The notes below the pieces were generated by a model. That model worked only from the letters and a program-made list of their open reading frames with translations, had not been told where the DNA came from and did not search any database. Of a stretch of DNA of 64,000 nucleotides, positions 46,524 through 55,489 are shown in pieces. The position numbers and the translations under genes are program-made. This DNA comes from Acidobacteriota bacterium (GTDB lineage Bacteria; Acidobacteriota; Blastocatellia; Pyrinomonadales; Pyrinomonadaceae), in contig JAFDVK010000018.1 of assembly GCA_018269005.1 (NCBI GenBank), forward strand, positions 1 through 64,000, given 5' to 3'. Positions within the stretch are counted from its first letter, which is position 1. Every line of letters starts with the position of its first letter.

Positions 46524-47006
46524 TCAGGCGGCGATCTTCGCCGGTGCGATCTTTGCTCCTTCCATTCGCTCGCGGGCGATCCGCTTTGCTTCCTCGCGTG
46601 CTTCGACCCGCGATTGGACGCCCCAGTCAAATACACCCTTTTTCCAAACGTAGATATAGCCGACGATCAAAGTCGCAATAAAGACCATGATCTCGAGAAA
46701 AGCCACCACACCGAAGATCGCAGGCTCCCTGAGAAGGCTCTTGAACGCCACAGCGAACGGGATGATGAACAGGACTTCGATGTCGAACAGAAGGAAGATG
46801 ACCGCGACCGTATAGAATTTTACGGAAAAACGTTCGCGCGCCGTGCCGACCGGATCTTTCCCGCATTCATACGGACTGAGTTTGATCGAGGTCCGTTTAC
46901 GCGGACCGATAAGCTGCGTTACCAATAGCTGGCTGACGCCAAAACCGGCAGCGACGAGAAACATGATTCCGATGGGAACGTAGTCGAAAAAGCTGAATTC
47001 GGACAT
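46524..47006 (-). CDS. nuoA: NADH-quinone oxidoreductase subunit A
   Basis: Three-helix membrane subunit. [20 protein letters not shown] is the conserved loop and [18 protein letters not shown] the second helix with its glutamate. A charged, Ala/Arg-rich C-terminal tail of about 35 residues is added. The ATG at 47006 is preceded by AAGGA; 13 codons further upstream are open but unsupported. First gene of the nuo operon, whose promoter should lie in the 263-base gap upstream. Confidence 0.95.
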   Translation of the reverse strand: MSEFSFFDYVPIGIMFLVAAGFGVSQLLVTQLIGPRKRTSIKLSPYECGKDPVGTARERFSVKFYTVAVIFLLFDIEVLFIIPFAVAFKSLLREPAIFGVVAFLEIMVFIATLIVGYIYVWKKGVFDWGVQSRVEAREEAKRIARERMEGAKIAPAKIAA

Positions 47007-47170
47007 AAATGATCCTTCCGACCGATTTAGCCCAAGTTCGAGCAATACGCTTCATTCGAAAAGCGTGTTTTAGATGCGGGAAAATTGGGCGTTAAAGCAC
47101 ACTTAAATCGTAAGTTAAGCCCTTGGGAGTGTCAAGGCACTGAACTCGACACCGCGCGGAAGAATAAACA

Positions 47171-47200
47171 TTGACCGATCAAAAGTTCGTGTGATACCTT
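47171..47200 (+). promoter_or_regulatory. Possible promoter of the gene at 47270
   Basis: TTGACC (47171-47176), 18 bases, then TACCTT (47195-47200). It would give a leader of about 60 bases. The gap 47007-47269 otherwise holds only AT-rich sequence where the opposite nuo promoter must lie; I could not place that promoter with confidence. Confidence 0.35.
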
Positions 47201-47269
47201 GAATGTGGCGAACGTCGTCATTTTCGCCTGTTATCCCTGCATTTCAATTGATCTTCACCCACTTTTCCC

Positions 47270-48169
47270 GTGATCTCTGGATTTAATACTGACGTTGAAC
47301 ATAATGGAGTGGTTTACCACATCCAGACGGAGGACAAGGGCCTTTCGTCGCAGGTGATCGTGTCTCTTGTTTACGATCGCGGTACGATCCTCGCGAGTAA
47401 ACGGACTCCATATAATGACCTAAACGACGGCATTCTTGATGAAGCGGCGCTCTCGGATCGGCTTTCGCACCAACACAAGCTTATCTGCGCTGCCGTTCGT
47501 GCAGGCCGTATCGGCGACCTTCAGCAGATGACCGGCCGAGCTCGTGCGGCAAAACGCGAAGCGGCAGCTGAGGCCAAAGTTGAACTGCCGGCTGCCGAAG
47601 TTCGGGAGACTTTAGAGGAAAGCCTTGCGGCATCGGCCGTGCCTGTCGCACCGATCGAAACGCAGCGTGTCATCACTGTTTCAACACCCGAAACGGCTCC
47701 CATCGAGATCCCGGCGGAGGCTCCGCCTTCAACCAACGTAGAACTCGAGGACGATTTCTTTGACCTGCCTCTATTTGAGGACGCAGTAACCATCATCGAT
47801 GAGATACAGCTGCTTCCTGAAGATATCGAGGTCGTGAGCGAATTATCGGGTATCGATCGACCGCACAATGAGAACCTTTCTGTTGATATTCTCGGAGAAA
47901 CAAAGTTTAAGGGCGGTGACCGCATCTCTCTGAATATTCTCGTCTGCCGAGGCACTGACAGACGGATCGTAAAGGACGCACAAATAGTGGTAAAAGTACT
48001 CGGTTCAGCGTTCCGCCCCGTGATATTTCACGCGCAGTCCGACGCGAACGGCCTTGCAAGGATCCATTTGCAGATCCCGCACTTTCAAGCCGGCCGAGCG
48101 GCGATGGTCGTACGCGTGATCGCGGACGGCGAAGAGTTTGAAACTCGCCGCCTTGTAACCCCCGCCTAA
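47270..48169 (+). CDS. Two-part protein of unknown function (conserved N-terminal module, C-terminal Ig-like fold)
   Basis: A 299-residue soluble protein beginning with GTG. Residues about 1-75 (SGFNTDVEHNGVVYHIQTED, then GTILASKRTPY and LSHQHKLICAAVRAG) look like a conserved module that I believe occurs in several Acidobacteriota and Myxococcota proteins; I cannot name it. A disordered Glu/Ala/Pro stretch follows (about 90-195). The last 95 residues form a beta-sandwich-like domain (DAQIVVKVLG, HAQSDANGLARIHLQIP) similar in pattern to invasin/Ig-like or carboxypeptidase-regulatory folds. No signal peptide or membrane helix. No Shine-Dalgarno sequence. Confidence 0.75.
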   Translation: MISGFNTDVEHNGVVYHIQTEDKGLSSQVIVSLVYDRGTILASKRTPYNDLNDGILDEAALSDRLSHQHKLICAAVRAGRIGDLQQMTGRARAAKREAAAEAKVELPAAEVRETLEESLAASAVPVAPIETQRVITVSTPETAPIEIPAEAPPSTNVELEDDFFDLPLFEDAVTIIDEIQLLPEDIEVVSELSGIDRPHNENLSVDILGETKFKGGDRISLNILVCRGTDRRIVKDAQIVVKVLGSAFRPVIFHAQSDANGLARIHLQIPHFQAGRAAMVVRVIADGEEFETRRLVTPA

Positions 48170-48195
48170 GATTCGCTTGGATCCTGTAATTCAAA

Positions 48196-48207
48196 TATAC
48201 TTAGAGC
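48196..48207 (+). promoter_or_regulatory. Leaderless-type -10 element of thiS
   Basis: TATACT (48196-48201) followed by six bases and the GTG start. There is no Shine-Dalgarno sequence and no room for a TPP riboswitch in the 38-base gap upstream. Confidence 0.5.
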
Positions 48208-48411
48208 GTGTTAGAGATCACGCTAAATGGAAGCCCTAGAAGCCTGGAGACCTCGATAAGCATAGCAACTCTTGTCGAAGAGCTTTCGATGCCCGAAAGA
48301 CGCCTTGCCGTCGAGTTGAACGGCATAGTAGTTCGAAAGGCTGAATGGCCGGGAACGATCCTGAATTCAGGGGACCGAATCGAGATCGTTCATTTCGTCG
48401 GCGGCGGCTAA
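48208..48411 (+). CDS. thiS: Sulfur carrier protein ThiS
   Basis: A 67-residue ubiquitin-like protein that carries sulfur as a C-terminal thiocarboxylate for thiazole synthesis. It opens LEITLNGSPRSL, has LAVELNGIVVRKAEW in the middle and ends VHFVGGG, with the required Gly-Gly terminus. GTG start. It precedes thiG by 61 bases. No ThiF adenylating enzyme is nearby. Confidence 0.92.
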   Translation: MLEITLNGSPRSLETSISIATLVEELSMPERRLAVELNGIVVRKAEWPGTILNSGDRIEIVHFVGGG

Positions 48412-48472
48412 ATTGACGAATTCCCTCTCAAAACATTGCTTCCAGCTTCCGTTTGCGTAAAAATCAGAGCAA

Positions 48473-49243
48473 ATGGAAGATACTTTTTTACTCGCAGGCA
48501 TTACCTTTTCTTCAAGACTTATTCTAGGGACCGGCAAATACCGTTCTAACGATGAAATGAAGGCCGCACACTTGGCCTCTGGCGCCGATATGGTGACGGT
48601 TGCCGTCAATCGTGTGCCGCTTGACCGGTCAAGCGAATCCTTTTTGGATCATCTCGATCCGAAGATGCGCATCCTCCCGAATACTGCCGGATGCTACGAC
48701 GCCGATCATGCTATCCGCACCGCTAGGCTCGCCCGCGAAGCCCTCGATACTGAATGGCTCAAACTTGAGGTCATCGGCGATCCGGTAACGCTTTTCCCAG
48801 ACAACGAACAAACCTTAGAAGCCGCCAAAGTCCTGGTAAAAGAAGGCTTTATTGTGCTTCCTTATTTCACTGACGACCTGATAATGGCGAAGAAGCTTCT
48901 CGATGCGGGCTGCGCTGCCGTTATGCCGCTTGCAGCTCCTATCGGGTCGGGAATGGGCGTTCAAAATCCGGCGAATCTGCGTATTATGCGTGAACAGCTT
49001 CCCGACGCTACGATCATTGTTGATGCCGGAGTAGGCGTTCCTTCGGATGCATCGATCGCCATGGAACTCGGTGCGGACGCGATCCTGATGAATACGGCGA
49101 TCGCAGAATCGCCCGACCCGGCCGCGATGGCAAGGGCGATGAAACTTGGTGTTGAGGGAGGCAGACTCGCATATCGCGCAGGTCGTATGCCGAAACGCCT
49201 TTACGCATCGGCATCTAGTCCTTTGCAAGGCGCGATAAAGTGA
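48473..49243 (+). CDS. thiG: Thiazole synthase
   Basis: Forms the thiazole phosphate of thiamine from deoxyxylulose phosphate, dehydroglycine and ThiS thiocarboxylate. The TIM barrel is complete in 256 residues: LILGTGKYRS, the Schiff-base lysine in TEWLKLEVIGD near residue 96, MPLAAPIGSGMGVQN, IIVDAGVGVPSDA and the phosphate-binding GADAILMNTAIA. Neighbours are thiS upstream and moaD downstream. Confidence 0.96.
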   Translation: MEDTFLLAGITFSSRLILGTGKYRSNDEMKAAHLASGADMVTVAVNRVPLDRSSESFLDHLDPKMRILPNTAGCYDADHAIRTARLAREALDTEWLKLEVIGDPVTLFPDNEQTLEAAKVLVKEGFIVLPYFTDDLIMAKKLLDAGCAAVMPLAAPIGSGMGVQNPANLRIMREQLPDATIIVDAGVGVPSDASIAMELGADAILMNTAIAESPDPAAMARAMKLGVEGGRLAYRAGRMPKRLYASASSPLQGAIK

Positions 49244-49256
49244 CTGAAGGTAGATA

Positions 49257-49505
49257 ATGTCCGATATGCGAATCAACGTACTTTTCTTCGGAGCTACTGC
49301 GGACATCGTTGGCAAACGACGCGAGGAACTCGAGGTAGATGGCGAGGTATCCGCCGGAAGCATCCTCGATGAACTCCGCACAAGATTCCCCTACCTTGCC
49401 GCTCAGAAACTCCACATCTCAATAGAGCAGGAATACGCTTCGTCCGATTCGATAGTAAAGGCCGGCGACGAGATCGCGATCTTTACTTCCGTCTCGGGCG
49501 GATAG
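49257..49505 (+). CDS. moaD: Molybdopterin synthase sulfur carrier subunit MoaD
   Basis: An 82-residue ubiquitin-like protein (INVLFFGATADIVGKRREEL, GDEIAIFTSVSGG) that ends in Gly-Gly, where the thiocarboxylate forms. It begins 13 bases after thiG with GAAGG before the ATG, and it is followed by moaE, its catalytic partner. Confidence 0.93.
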   Translation: MSDMRINVLFFGATADIVGKRREELEVDGEVSAGSILDELRTRFPYLAAQKLHISIEQEYASSDSIVKAGDEIAIFTSVSGG

Positions 49506-49543
49506 GCACTAATGTCTCAAGCTTAGATCCGAAATTCGTCAAT

Positions 49544-49978
49544 ATGGACCATTGTGAACTGACGACAGAACCTATCAATGTCGGGGCCGTTGCCCGCCGC
49601 GTCGTCCCACCGGAGTGCGGAGCGACCGTAACGCTTGATGGCTACGCACGGAGGTTCACAACCCGCGACTCGAAGGTCATCGAGACCGAATACCTCGTTT
49701 ACGAAGCTTATGAGGAGATGGCTCTCAAAGAGATGCAAAAGCTCGCCGCAAAGGCAAAGGAGGACTTTGCGATCTCGAATGTCGGCATCGTCCACCGCAC
49801 CGGCAAGATCGAGATCGGCGAGACGAGCGTTGTCATCTCAGTAGCGGCACCTCATCGAAAAGATGCATTCGCGGCGTGCGAATGGCTTATCAAGGAACTC
49901 AAGCGCACGGTCCCGATCTGGAAAAAAGAAATTTACGCCGACGGTGAGGCCTGGTCCGAAGGTGAGGCCGCCGAATGA
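49544..49978 (+). CDS. moaE: Molybdopterin synthase catalytic subunit MoaE
   Basis: Large subunit of molybdopterin synthase, 144 residues; inserts two sulfurs into precursor Z using MoaD. Family marks: GATVTLDGYARRFT, LVYEAYEEMALKEMQKL, GIVHRTGKIEIGETSVVI, AAPHRKDAFAACEW and the active-site lysine region PIWKKEIYADGEAW. It follows moaD and ends two bases before the convergent S55-type gene. Confidence 0.95.
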   Translation: MDHCELTTEPINVGAVARRVVPPECGATVTLDGYARRFTTRDSKVIETEYLVYEAYEEMALKEMQKLAAKAKEDFAISNVGIVHRTGKIEIGETSVVISVAAPHRKDAFAACEWLIKELKRTVPIWKKEIYADGEAWSEGEAAE

Positions 49979-49980
49979 CG

Positions 49981-51834
49981 TTATCTGACGACCTCAAGGA
50001 CGATCGCTTGGGAACCTGAGAAAACAAAGTCTCCTGCGTCCAAGATCGCTTCTTGCAAAGTCGAGGTCGTGGTCGCTTTAACGCCGCCGGTCGAACGGCC
50101 GTTGTTCAAGGTCGCGATCATCGACGGCGGCAGGTCAGACATCTCGCTTGCCCCTACGATCGCTCCCGCTGATTCCCTTGAAAATACCGCGTAAAGCTTG
50201 TCCGATCGACGAAGCGAATTTAGCGTCGCGATCAGTTCTTTCGGATCCTGCGGAGCAAATTGCTGCACCGCTGATGCCTGCTGAACGACAGCACCGTCGG
50301 CGATCGTCAGCGTTAGTTTGCCCGGGGCTGCATCCGCGGGAATTGTGAGCGTAAATATTTTATTGAACGGCGTGCCGTCCTGGCGGCGAAATGTTGTTGT
50401 TACATCGACCGTCTCGCCCGGACGGACCTCGGTCCGATCTACCGAGATACGATCGAGAGCCGCCACATGCGAACCTTCGCTCACCGTCATTTCCAGTCTT
50501 ATCCCCGTTATATCGATCCCTGCCAACTGTGCATTCAACAATGCCGCAAGAGGCACCGACGGCGATGCGGCGGCAACGGCCGCGGCCTGCGGCCCTGTGT
50601 AACGACGCACGATCTTCACGTCCGGCAATCCCTTCATCGAGATCGTGCCGTTGACATCGATCGTGGTATCACCGATCGAGCGTTCGTTCCCTTGGATCGT
50701 GTTCATCAATCCGGAATTCAGGAGCAGCGGTGTCAAGAAATCGTCGATAACGGTTTCGAAGCGTACCATCTCGTCACGTCCGCGACTCGTCCGCACATGA
50801 ACCTCGATCGGCAGCACCTTCGGCTCACGCCCAAGGATCCCGTAAATGCCCGTCGCACGATCTTGCGTAAGCGTTCCAACTGCTGAATCGGGAACCGCGA
50901 CCTTAAACGAGTTATTCAAGTTCGGGACAACCGTTACGACGTGCGATTCACTCATCGGCAGATCAACCGAACCGAGCGAAAAATACGGATGGCCGAACGC
51001 GTATATCTTGTCGCCGTCGCGCCACGTCACCGTGCCGGCGGCAGACACGGAAAGGTCTCCGCGTGCAAGTTCAACGACGATCGAATCACCTCCGAGCAGC
51101 GTGCTTGCCGTCGGCTTCTTAAAATCCATCTCCCGCGATCCGCCGACCGTCGCAACGCTCAGCATTCCGGCTCGCATAAGATCTGGCGCGAACGCGTCGA
51201 TGGTCGCCTGAGAAAAACCTCCGAAGGCTAGGGGTGTCGCGATTGGCCTGAAAGTTTGCCCGATAACCGGTGCGAGACTCGGCCCCATATTGCTTCCGAT
51301 CACGGCATCGCCCGGCGTCATTGCTGAAAACGGCCCTGTGATCGTCCTCCAATTCGAGCCCATAAGCTCGGAAAAATTGAATGAGGCCCGTTTCCCGACA
51401 GACCGCTCAGGAGCGGGCCGCTGTTCGAAGATCGAGATCATGCTGCCGATCGGCGTTATTCCGCAGATCGCCTCTTTTGCGTATGGAAAGCTGTACGAAA
51501 TAGCACCGACGAGTTTGCCGTCAATATAGACCGGAGAACCTGACATTCCGGCGAAAACAAGCGTGCGGTCGGCATTTGCGCCGCTCAATTTACCAACGAT
51601 CAGGTCTTGTCTCGGCCCGATGCCGTTCGGAACGATCCCAAGTATCTCAACGCCGAATTCCTCCGGCTTTGTGCCGCTAAAGACCGTCCGGGCCGTGCCT
51701 TTCATTCCGGCGCGCACGTCAGAAAGCGGCATAAGGTCCCGGCCCGGAATCGTCGGTATCATCTGCGCAGCCGCAAACGCCGCAGAAAAGAGGATCGCTA
51801 GAATGGCCGGGAATGCTGATCTAATAGATTTCAT
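49981..51834 (-). CDS. SpoIVB-type (S55) serine peptidase-like secreted protein
   Basis: A 617-residue exported protein: signal peptide to about residue 23 (AFAAAQ). Residues about 25-260 match the SpoIVB/S55 peptidase pattern: MPLSDVRAGMKGTARTVFSG, FGVEILGIVPNG and the serine block FAGMSGSPVYIDGKLVGAIS (residues 94-113). The YAFGHPYFSLG stretch supplies a conserved histidine. The remaining C-terminal half is beta-rich and unassigned. In Bacillus this peptidase triggers sporulation signalling; non-spore-forming phyla have it in unknown roles. A TATTTT box five bases before the ATG suggests a leaderless transcript. Confidence 0.8.
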   Translation of the reverse strand: MKSIRSAFPAILAILFSAAFAAAQMIPTIPGRDLMPLSDVRAGMKGTARTVFSGTKPEEFGVEILGIVPNGIGPRQDLIVGKLSGANADRTLVFAGMSGSPVYIDGKLVGAISYSFPYAKEAICGITPIGSMISIFEQRPAPERSVGKRASFNFSELMGSNWRTITGPFSAMTPGDAVIGSNMGPSLAPVIGQTFRPIATPLAFGGFSQATIDAFAPDLMRAGMLSVATVGGSREMDFKKPTASTLLGGDSIVVELARGDLSVSAAGTVTWRDGDKIYAFGHPYFSLGSVDLPMSESHVVTVVPNLNNSFKVAVPDSAVGTLTQDRATGIYGILGREPKVLPIEVHVRTSRGRDEMVRFETVIDDFLTPLLLNSGLMNTIQGNERSIGDTTIDVNGTISMKGLPDVKIVRRYTGPQAAAVAAASPSVPLAALLNAQLAGIDITGIRLEMTVSEGSHVAALDRISVDRTEVRPGETVDVTTTFRRQDGTPFNKIFTLTIPADAAPGKLTLTIADGAVVQQASAVQQFAPQDPKELIATLNSLRRSDKLYAVFSRESAGAIVGASEMSDLPPSMIATLNNGRSTGGVKATTTSTLQEAILDAGDFVFSGSQAIVLEVVR

Positions 51835-52000
51835 TGTAAAAAATAGGTCTTTGCGAATCAGATGAGTATGTTATCATCAGAGATGTCTTCTCGAAAGCAT
51901 TTTGCTCTTTTTGGGAAGGTTCGTTTTCCCGCATTTCTTTAGTCGCTATTGACCTTTCCCGCACACGCGGCCTCAACCTGCATTTCCCCCAGGAAACGCC

Positions 52001-52960
52001 ATGGCAAAAATCACCAAAGTCTTCAAGAGCCTTGCAAAGCTGATCTTACCTGTAGCGGCTCTGATCGTCATCGTAGTTGTCGGCCTGTCTATCTGGCTCG
52101 TTTATACGGTCGCACATCCGCTGCCGACGCAGCATATCCTGACGCCCGAGAAATACGGACGGCTTTCGTCGCGTGCGGCTCAGATCACCGAGGAATCGTG
52201 GTCAAATAAGGATGGTTCGCAGGCTCACGGCTGGCTGCTGCGCGGAGCCGAATCTGCTCCGGCGGTGATCCTTTATCACAAATACGGCGCGAATCGCTCA
52301 CACTTGCTCGATCTGGGTGTAAAGATCAACGAATCGACAAATTTCACCGTCTTGATGCCCGACCTTCGTTCGCATGGAACTACAACCGATGGTTTCTGCA
52401 CGTTTGGCGGGTGCGATGCAAAAGACGCGGCCAATGCGGTCGATTTTCTGCTTAGCTTGCGAACGCCGACAGGGATCGCTCTTATACAGAAAAAGGTCGG
52501 TGTTTACGGCATCGAACTTGGCTCACTCTATGCTCTTTCCGCCGCCGCCGATAAGCCCGAGGTCACTGCCCTTGCCCTTGACTCTGTTCCTGACAGTTCC
52601 GAGCAGTTGGTCGAACAGGTCGTCGATCAGCGGTTCCCGTTCTTGAGTTCGGTTACCGGGAAACTCGCTCTTCTAGGCACTCGATTCTATTACTACAAAG
52701 GATGTTTTGATCGGGAAACGACCTGTTCCGCGGCGAAAAAATTGGCTGACAGGCGTGTTATGTTGCTCGCGGGCCTGGATGCCCCGGCATATGCAGACGC
52801 GACGGGCCGTCTAACAAAATGCTTCCCGTCATCTACGCGTGTTGAAGCAAAACTCGATCTCAGCCCGACCGGAATGACGATGATCAATGCATCCGTCGAA
52901 CAATCCGAGGCGTATGACCAACGGCTAATCGAATTCTTCCGCTCATCGCTCTCAGAGTGA
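52001..52960 (+). CDS. Membrane-anchored alpha/beta hydrolase-like protein without the nucleophile serine
   Basis: A 319-residue protein with one N-terminal membrane helix (about residues 12-36) and an alpha/beta hydrolase fold outside (AVILYHKYGANRSHLLDLG, FTVLMPDLRSHG). At the nucleophile elbow, where the fold has G-x-S-x-G, it reads G170-I-E172-L-G174, so the serine is a glutamate. The usual catalytic histidine near the C-terminus is also not evident. It is probably not an esterase; a non-catalytic or altered function is likely. Start supported by AGGAAA. A long repeat-rich gap follows. Confidence 0.75.
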   Translation: MAKITKVFKSLAKLILPVAALIVIVVVGLSIWLVYTVAHPLPTQHILTPEKYGRLSSRAAQITEESWSNKDGSQAHGWLLRGAESAPAVILYHKYGANRSHLLDLGVKINESTNFTVLMPDLRSHGTTTDGFCTFGGCDAKDAANAVDFLLSLRTPTGIALIQKKVGVYGIELGSLYALSAAADKPEVTALALDSVPDSSEQLVEQVVDQRFPFLSSVTGKLALLGTRFYYYKGCFDRETTCSAAKKLADRRVMLLAGLDAPAYADATGRLTKCFPSSTRVEAKLDLSPTGMTMINASVEQSEAYDQRLIEFFRSSLSE

Positions 52961-53907
52961 TCGCCGGCGGAGACTTTCAACACCTCGAAGAACCTTTCCG
53001 CCGACTTCTTGGCTCCGTAGGAGCATGCTTGTCGCACCGTAGCCCACTGACACCTCGGAGGCGGCTTGCCGCTGACATGGCTCTGTCGCTCCTAACGGAG
53101 CTCCAGCGATCTGTTTTGCGACCTCTCTCCCAGGGTGGCGGCCGATGCGGCCTTACCCTGGGCTATAATCATGCGTCCCGTACGGGGACTACGCCGGCGG
53201 CAAGCCGCAAGAACTTTGGATCAGCCAAGAATGCACGAATCGGAAGCCTATCTAAAATCTCAGATTTGAATTTGAAATTCGAGATGCAAACCTTCGCGGT
53301 CTTTGCGGGGTTTCGCTTCGCGACCTTTGCGTTTTCAAACAAGATCGTAAACGCAAAGAACGCAAAGGCGACGCGAAGTTCGCAAAGGAAGAAGGCCGCC
53401 ACGGATGCACGGATCTAGTCGCTCTCAATTTTGAATTTTGAATTTCAAATTTCGAATCTGGGATTCCGAGTCCTGTACCTTTGCGGCCTTTGCGCTTTCT
53501 CTTTGGTGTAGCCGTGAAGGACGCAATTTTCGAAAAAGAGAACCACCCCGCCAGCCGAAGCGGCTGCCTCCCCTCCTTCGTAAGGAGGGGAGCTTTAGCT
53601 CCGCCATTCACCATTCACCATTCACCATTTACATTTTTTCAAAGACCAACAACCAACACAATCTTATCCGACGTCACGTTCTCATTTGAAGCACAAAGTT
53701 CACAGAATGTATCAAACCGCACAAAATGCACGATTTGCACAATTTGCACGATCTGCAGAAATGCGTCCTTTTGCTTCTTACCTTTTCATTTTCACTTATT
53801 TCGGAATGCCCCGCGACGAAAAAATTGCGAGCCGTTGTGTTCCTCTGTCCTTGTAAACACTGTCGGCGGTTATCTATACTCTATGCATCGGCAGTATCGC
53901 CGTTTGA
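52961..53907. repeat. Gene-free, repeat-rich region with stacked palindromes and short tandem units
   Basis: About 950 bases without a plausible gene. In order: palindromes GCTCCGTAGGAGC (53012-53024) and GCTCCTAACGGAGC (53088-53101); a hairpin with arms CCCAGGGT/ACCCTGGG (53129-53162); GTCCC-GTAC-GGGGAC near 53175-53189; opposing arrays of CTTTGCG and CGCAAAG (about 53286-53390); a run of TTTGAATTT-type units (53428-53455); a hairpin CCCTCC-TTCGTAA-GGAGGG and GGAGC-TTTA-GCTCC (53570-53602); ATTCACC repeats (53606-53629); then a copy of the TTTTGTGC repeat. This patchwork looks like nested REP/MITE-type elements. The ribH promoter must lie at its right end. Confidence 0.75.
53683..53757 (-). 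repeat. Second, degenerate copy of the TTTTGTGCGGTTTGATACATT repeat family
   Basis: Read on the minus strand this stretch contains GTGCATTTTGTGCGGTTTGA, then TACATTCTGTG, and ends in TTTGTGCTTCAAATG, the same end as the array at 2632-2726. The two copies are in opposite orientation and 51 kb apart. Confidence 0.7.
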
Positions 53908-54405
53908 ATGAAAACGGATCTTGAAAACAAAGGCATTTCAGCCGCCCAATATTGTTTCGCGATCATCGTGAGCCGTTGGAATCGCCGCATCACCTCGAAA
54001 CTGCTCTTAGGAGCACGACGCGCCCTTTCCGAAGCGAATGCCTCGGCGGTGGATATTTTTGAGGTTCCCGGTGCATTCGAGCTCCCGCTCGCCGCCCAAA
54101 AAGCCGCAGAAACAAAAAAATACGATGCAGTGATCGCTCTCGGAACGGTCATTCGCGGTGAGACCGTGCATTTCGACCTCGTTGCCGAAAACGCCGCACG
54201 CGGGATCTCAGAAGCTAACTTGAAGACCGGCGTTCCGATCCTTTTTGGCGTCCTTGCCGCTGAGAATATCGATCAGGCGAATGCTCGATCCGGCGATGGT
54301 GATGACAACGCAGGCCACATGGCCGCCGTTTCTGCGATCGAAATGGCAGCAGTGATCGCCGATATCAGTTCAGAAAATTCCGCTCGCAGTTCCTCCGCAA
54401 AATGA
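53908..54405 (+). CDS. ribH: 6,7-dimethyl-8-ribityllumazine synthase
   Basis: Penultimate enzyme of riboflavin synthesis, 165 residues. VSRWNRRITSKLL near the start, FEVPGAFELPLAAQ, and ALGTVIRGETVHFDLVAENA with the catalytic histidine are diagnostic. The last 20 residues are a Ser-rich tail. It joins the butanone phosphate made by RibB (at 16.7-17.8 kb) to the pyrimidine. Its stop overlaps the nusB start by four bases, the usual ribH-nusB pair. Confidence 0.95.
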   Translation: MKTDLENKGISAAQYCFAIIVSRWNRRITSKLLLGARRALSEANASAVDIFEVPGAFELPLAAQKAAETKKYDAVIALGTVIRGETVHFDLVAENAARGISEANLKTGVPILFGVLAAENIDQANARSGDGDDNAGHMAAVSAIEMAAVIADISSENSARSSSAK

Positions 54406-54878
54406 CGATCGAATCCCAAGAACCATCTCAAGCCAATCGGCACAAGGCCCGCGAGTGCGCGCTGCAGATACTCTTTGCGGCCGATATGGCGACGGATTCG
54501 CCGCAAGATCAGATCGAGGCATATTGGCGAGAGCTGGGCGACGAAGCACTCGACGAGGCGACCCGCGAATTTGGAACAAAACTCGCCGCCGGCTGCCTTG
54601 CCAACCGCGAGGCGATCGATGAACGCATACGCCTGCGGGCCGAGCATTGGCGTATCGAGAGGATGGCGATCGTCGATCGGAACGTCCTGCGGCTCGCCGT
54701 CTTTGAGTTCGCCTATCTGGACACGCCGAACACCGTCGTAATAAACGAGGCTCTTGAGATCGCACGCCGTTTCTCGACCTACGAGGCAACGCAATTCATC
54801 AACGGCATCCTCGACGCGATCCGGCAGGACATCGAAGGCAAACCTTCCGAAAAGACCCACGCCTCATCAAATCCATGA
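54402..54878 (+). CDS. nusB: Transcription antitermination factor NusB
   Basis: All-helical RNA-binding factor of 158 residues that acts with NusE in rRNA antitermination. RHKARECALQILFAADMA, then WRIERMAIVDRNVLRLAVFE, VINEALEIARRFST and QFINGILDAI are the conserved helices. It overlaps ribH and the following gene by four bases each (ATGA-type coupling). Confidence 0.95.
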   Translation: MTIESQEPSQANRHKARECALQILFAADMATDSPQDQIEAYWRELGDEALDEATREFGTKLAAGCLANREAIDERIRLRAEHWRIERMAIVDRNVLRLAVFEFAYLDTPNTVVINEALEIARRFSTYEATQFINGILDAIRQDIEGKPSEKTHASSNP

Positions 54879-55471
54879 AAGCCGGAGCTTCCCTGATATT
54901 TCTGCTTCTTGCGGTGTTTGCTGCAATGGGGCAGGAGTATCCCGATCGCATCGACGGCTACAAAGTCCACAAAAAACCGATCGTCATCAACTCCGTCGAG
55001 AGAAAGGACTCTAAGAAGGATGTGGATTTTGTGCTGAATACGCCGACATTTGCCGGCGCTTCTTTGACCGCCGTCAAGTTCAAGTTTGCCGCCGCCCTCA
55101 GCTCGGACCGAGCAGCGAAGATCGAGAAGATCCGATTCTACGGCCTAACGGTCAATGGGATCGCGGTCAAGATCGACGAATTCGATCGCGCTTTTGATCT
55201 AAAGGCAGATGAACTTGTAACGCTGCCAGAACCGTTTGCAGGTGAGGTTTCTTCCTTCGGTGTCGCAAAAGGCGCATGGCTCGAACTCACCACACCGAAA
55301 AAGGAATGGGTCGTGAAAGGAAAGGCTTACATTTTCGGGCGATTTAAGAAATTTGGGATGACATTTCGGCGGGCAATCCCTGTGGAATTCGATCTCTCGG
55401 TCAAGAACCCGATTCCCTCGGTTTTAGCTGTCAAATTTCATCCGCCTGGGTTAAAATGGAGATTTACGTGA
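54875..55471 (+). CDS. Secreted protein of unknown function
   Basis: A 198-residue protein with a signal peptide (ASLIFLLLAVFAAMGQ). The mature part is basic and beta-rich (VDFVLNTPTFAGASLTAVKF, KAYIFGRFKKFGMTFRRAIP) with no cysteine and no motif I recognise. Its ATG overlaps the nusB stop, so it is made with nusB. It may be a periplasmic or outer-membrane-associated protein. Confidence 0.7.
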   Translation: MKAGASLIFLLLAVFAAMGQEYPDRIDGYKVHKKPIVINSVERKDSKKDVDFVLNTPTFAGASLTAVKFKFAAALSSDRAAKIEKIRFYGLTVNGIAVKIDEFDRAFDLKADELVTLPEPFAGEVSSFGVAKGAWLELTTPKKEWVVKGKAYIFGRFKKFGMTFRRAIPVEFDLSVKNPIPSVLAVKFHPPGLKWRFT

Positions 55472-55489
55472 GGTTAAGTTAAACGAACC

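Noticed and set aside
48170..48207. TPP riboswitch before thiS
   Set aside because: The gap is only 38 bases, too short for the aptamer, and none of its conserved elements are visible.
53169..53614. Small minus-strand ORFs in the repeat region (77, 120 and 60 residues)
   Set aside because: They translate tandem repeats such as CTTTGCG and have no start signals.
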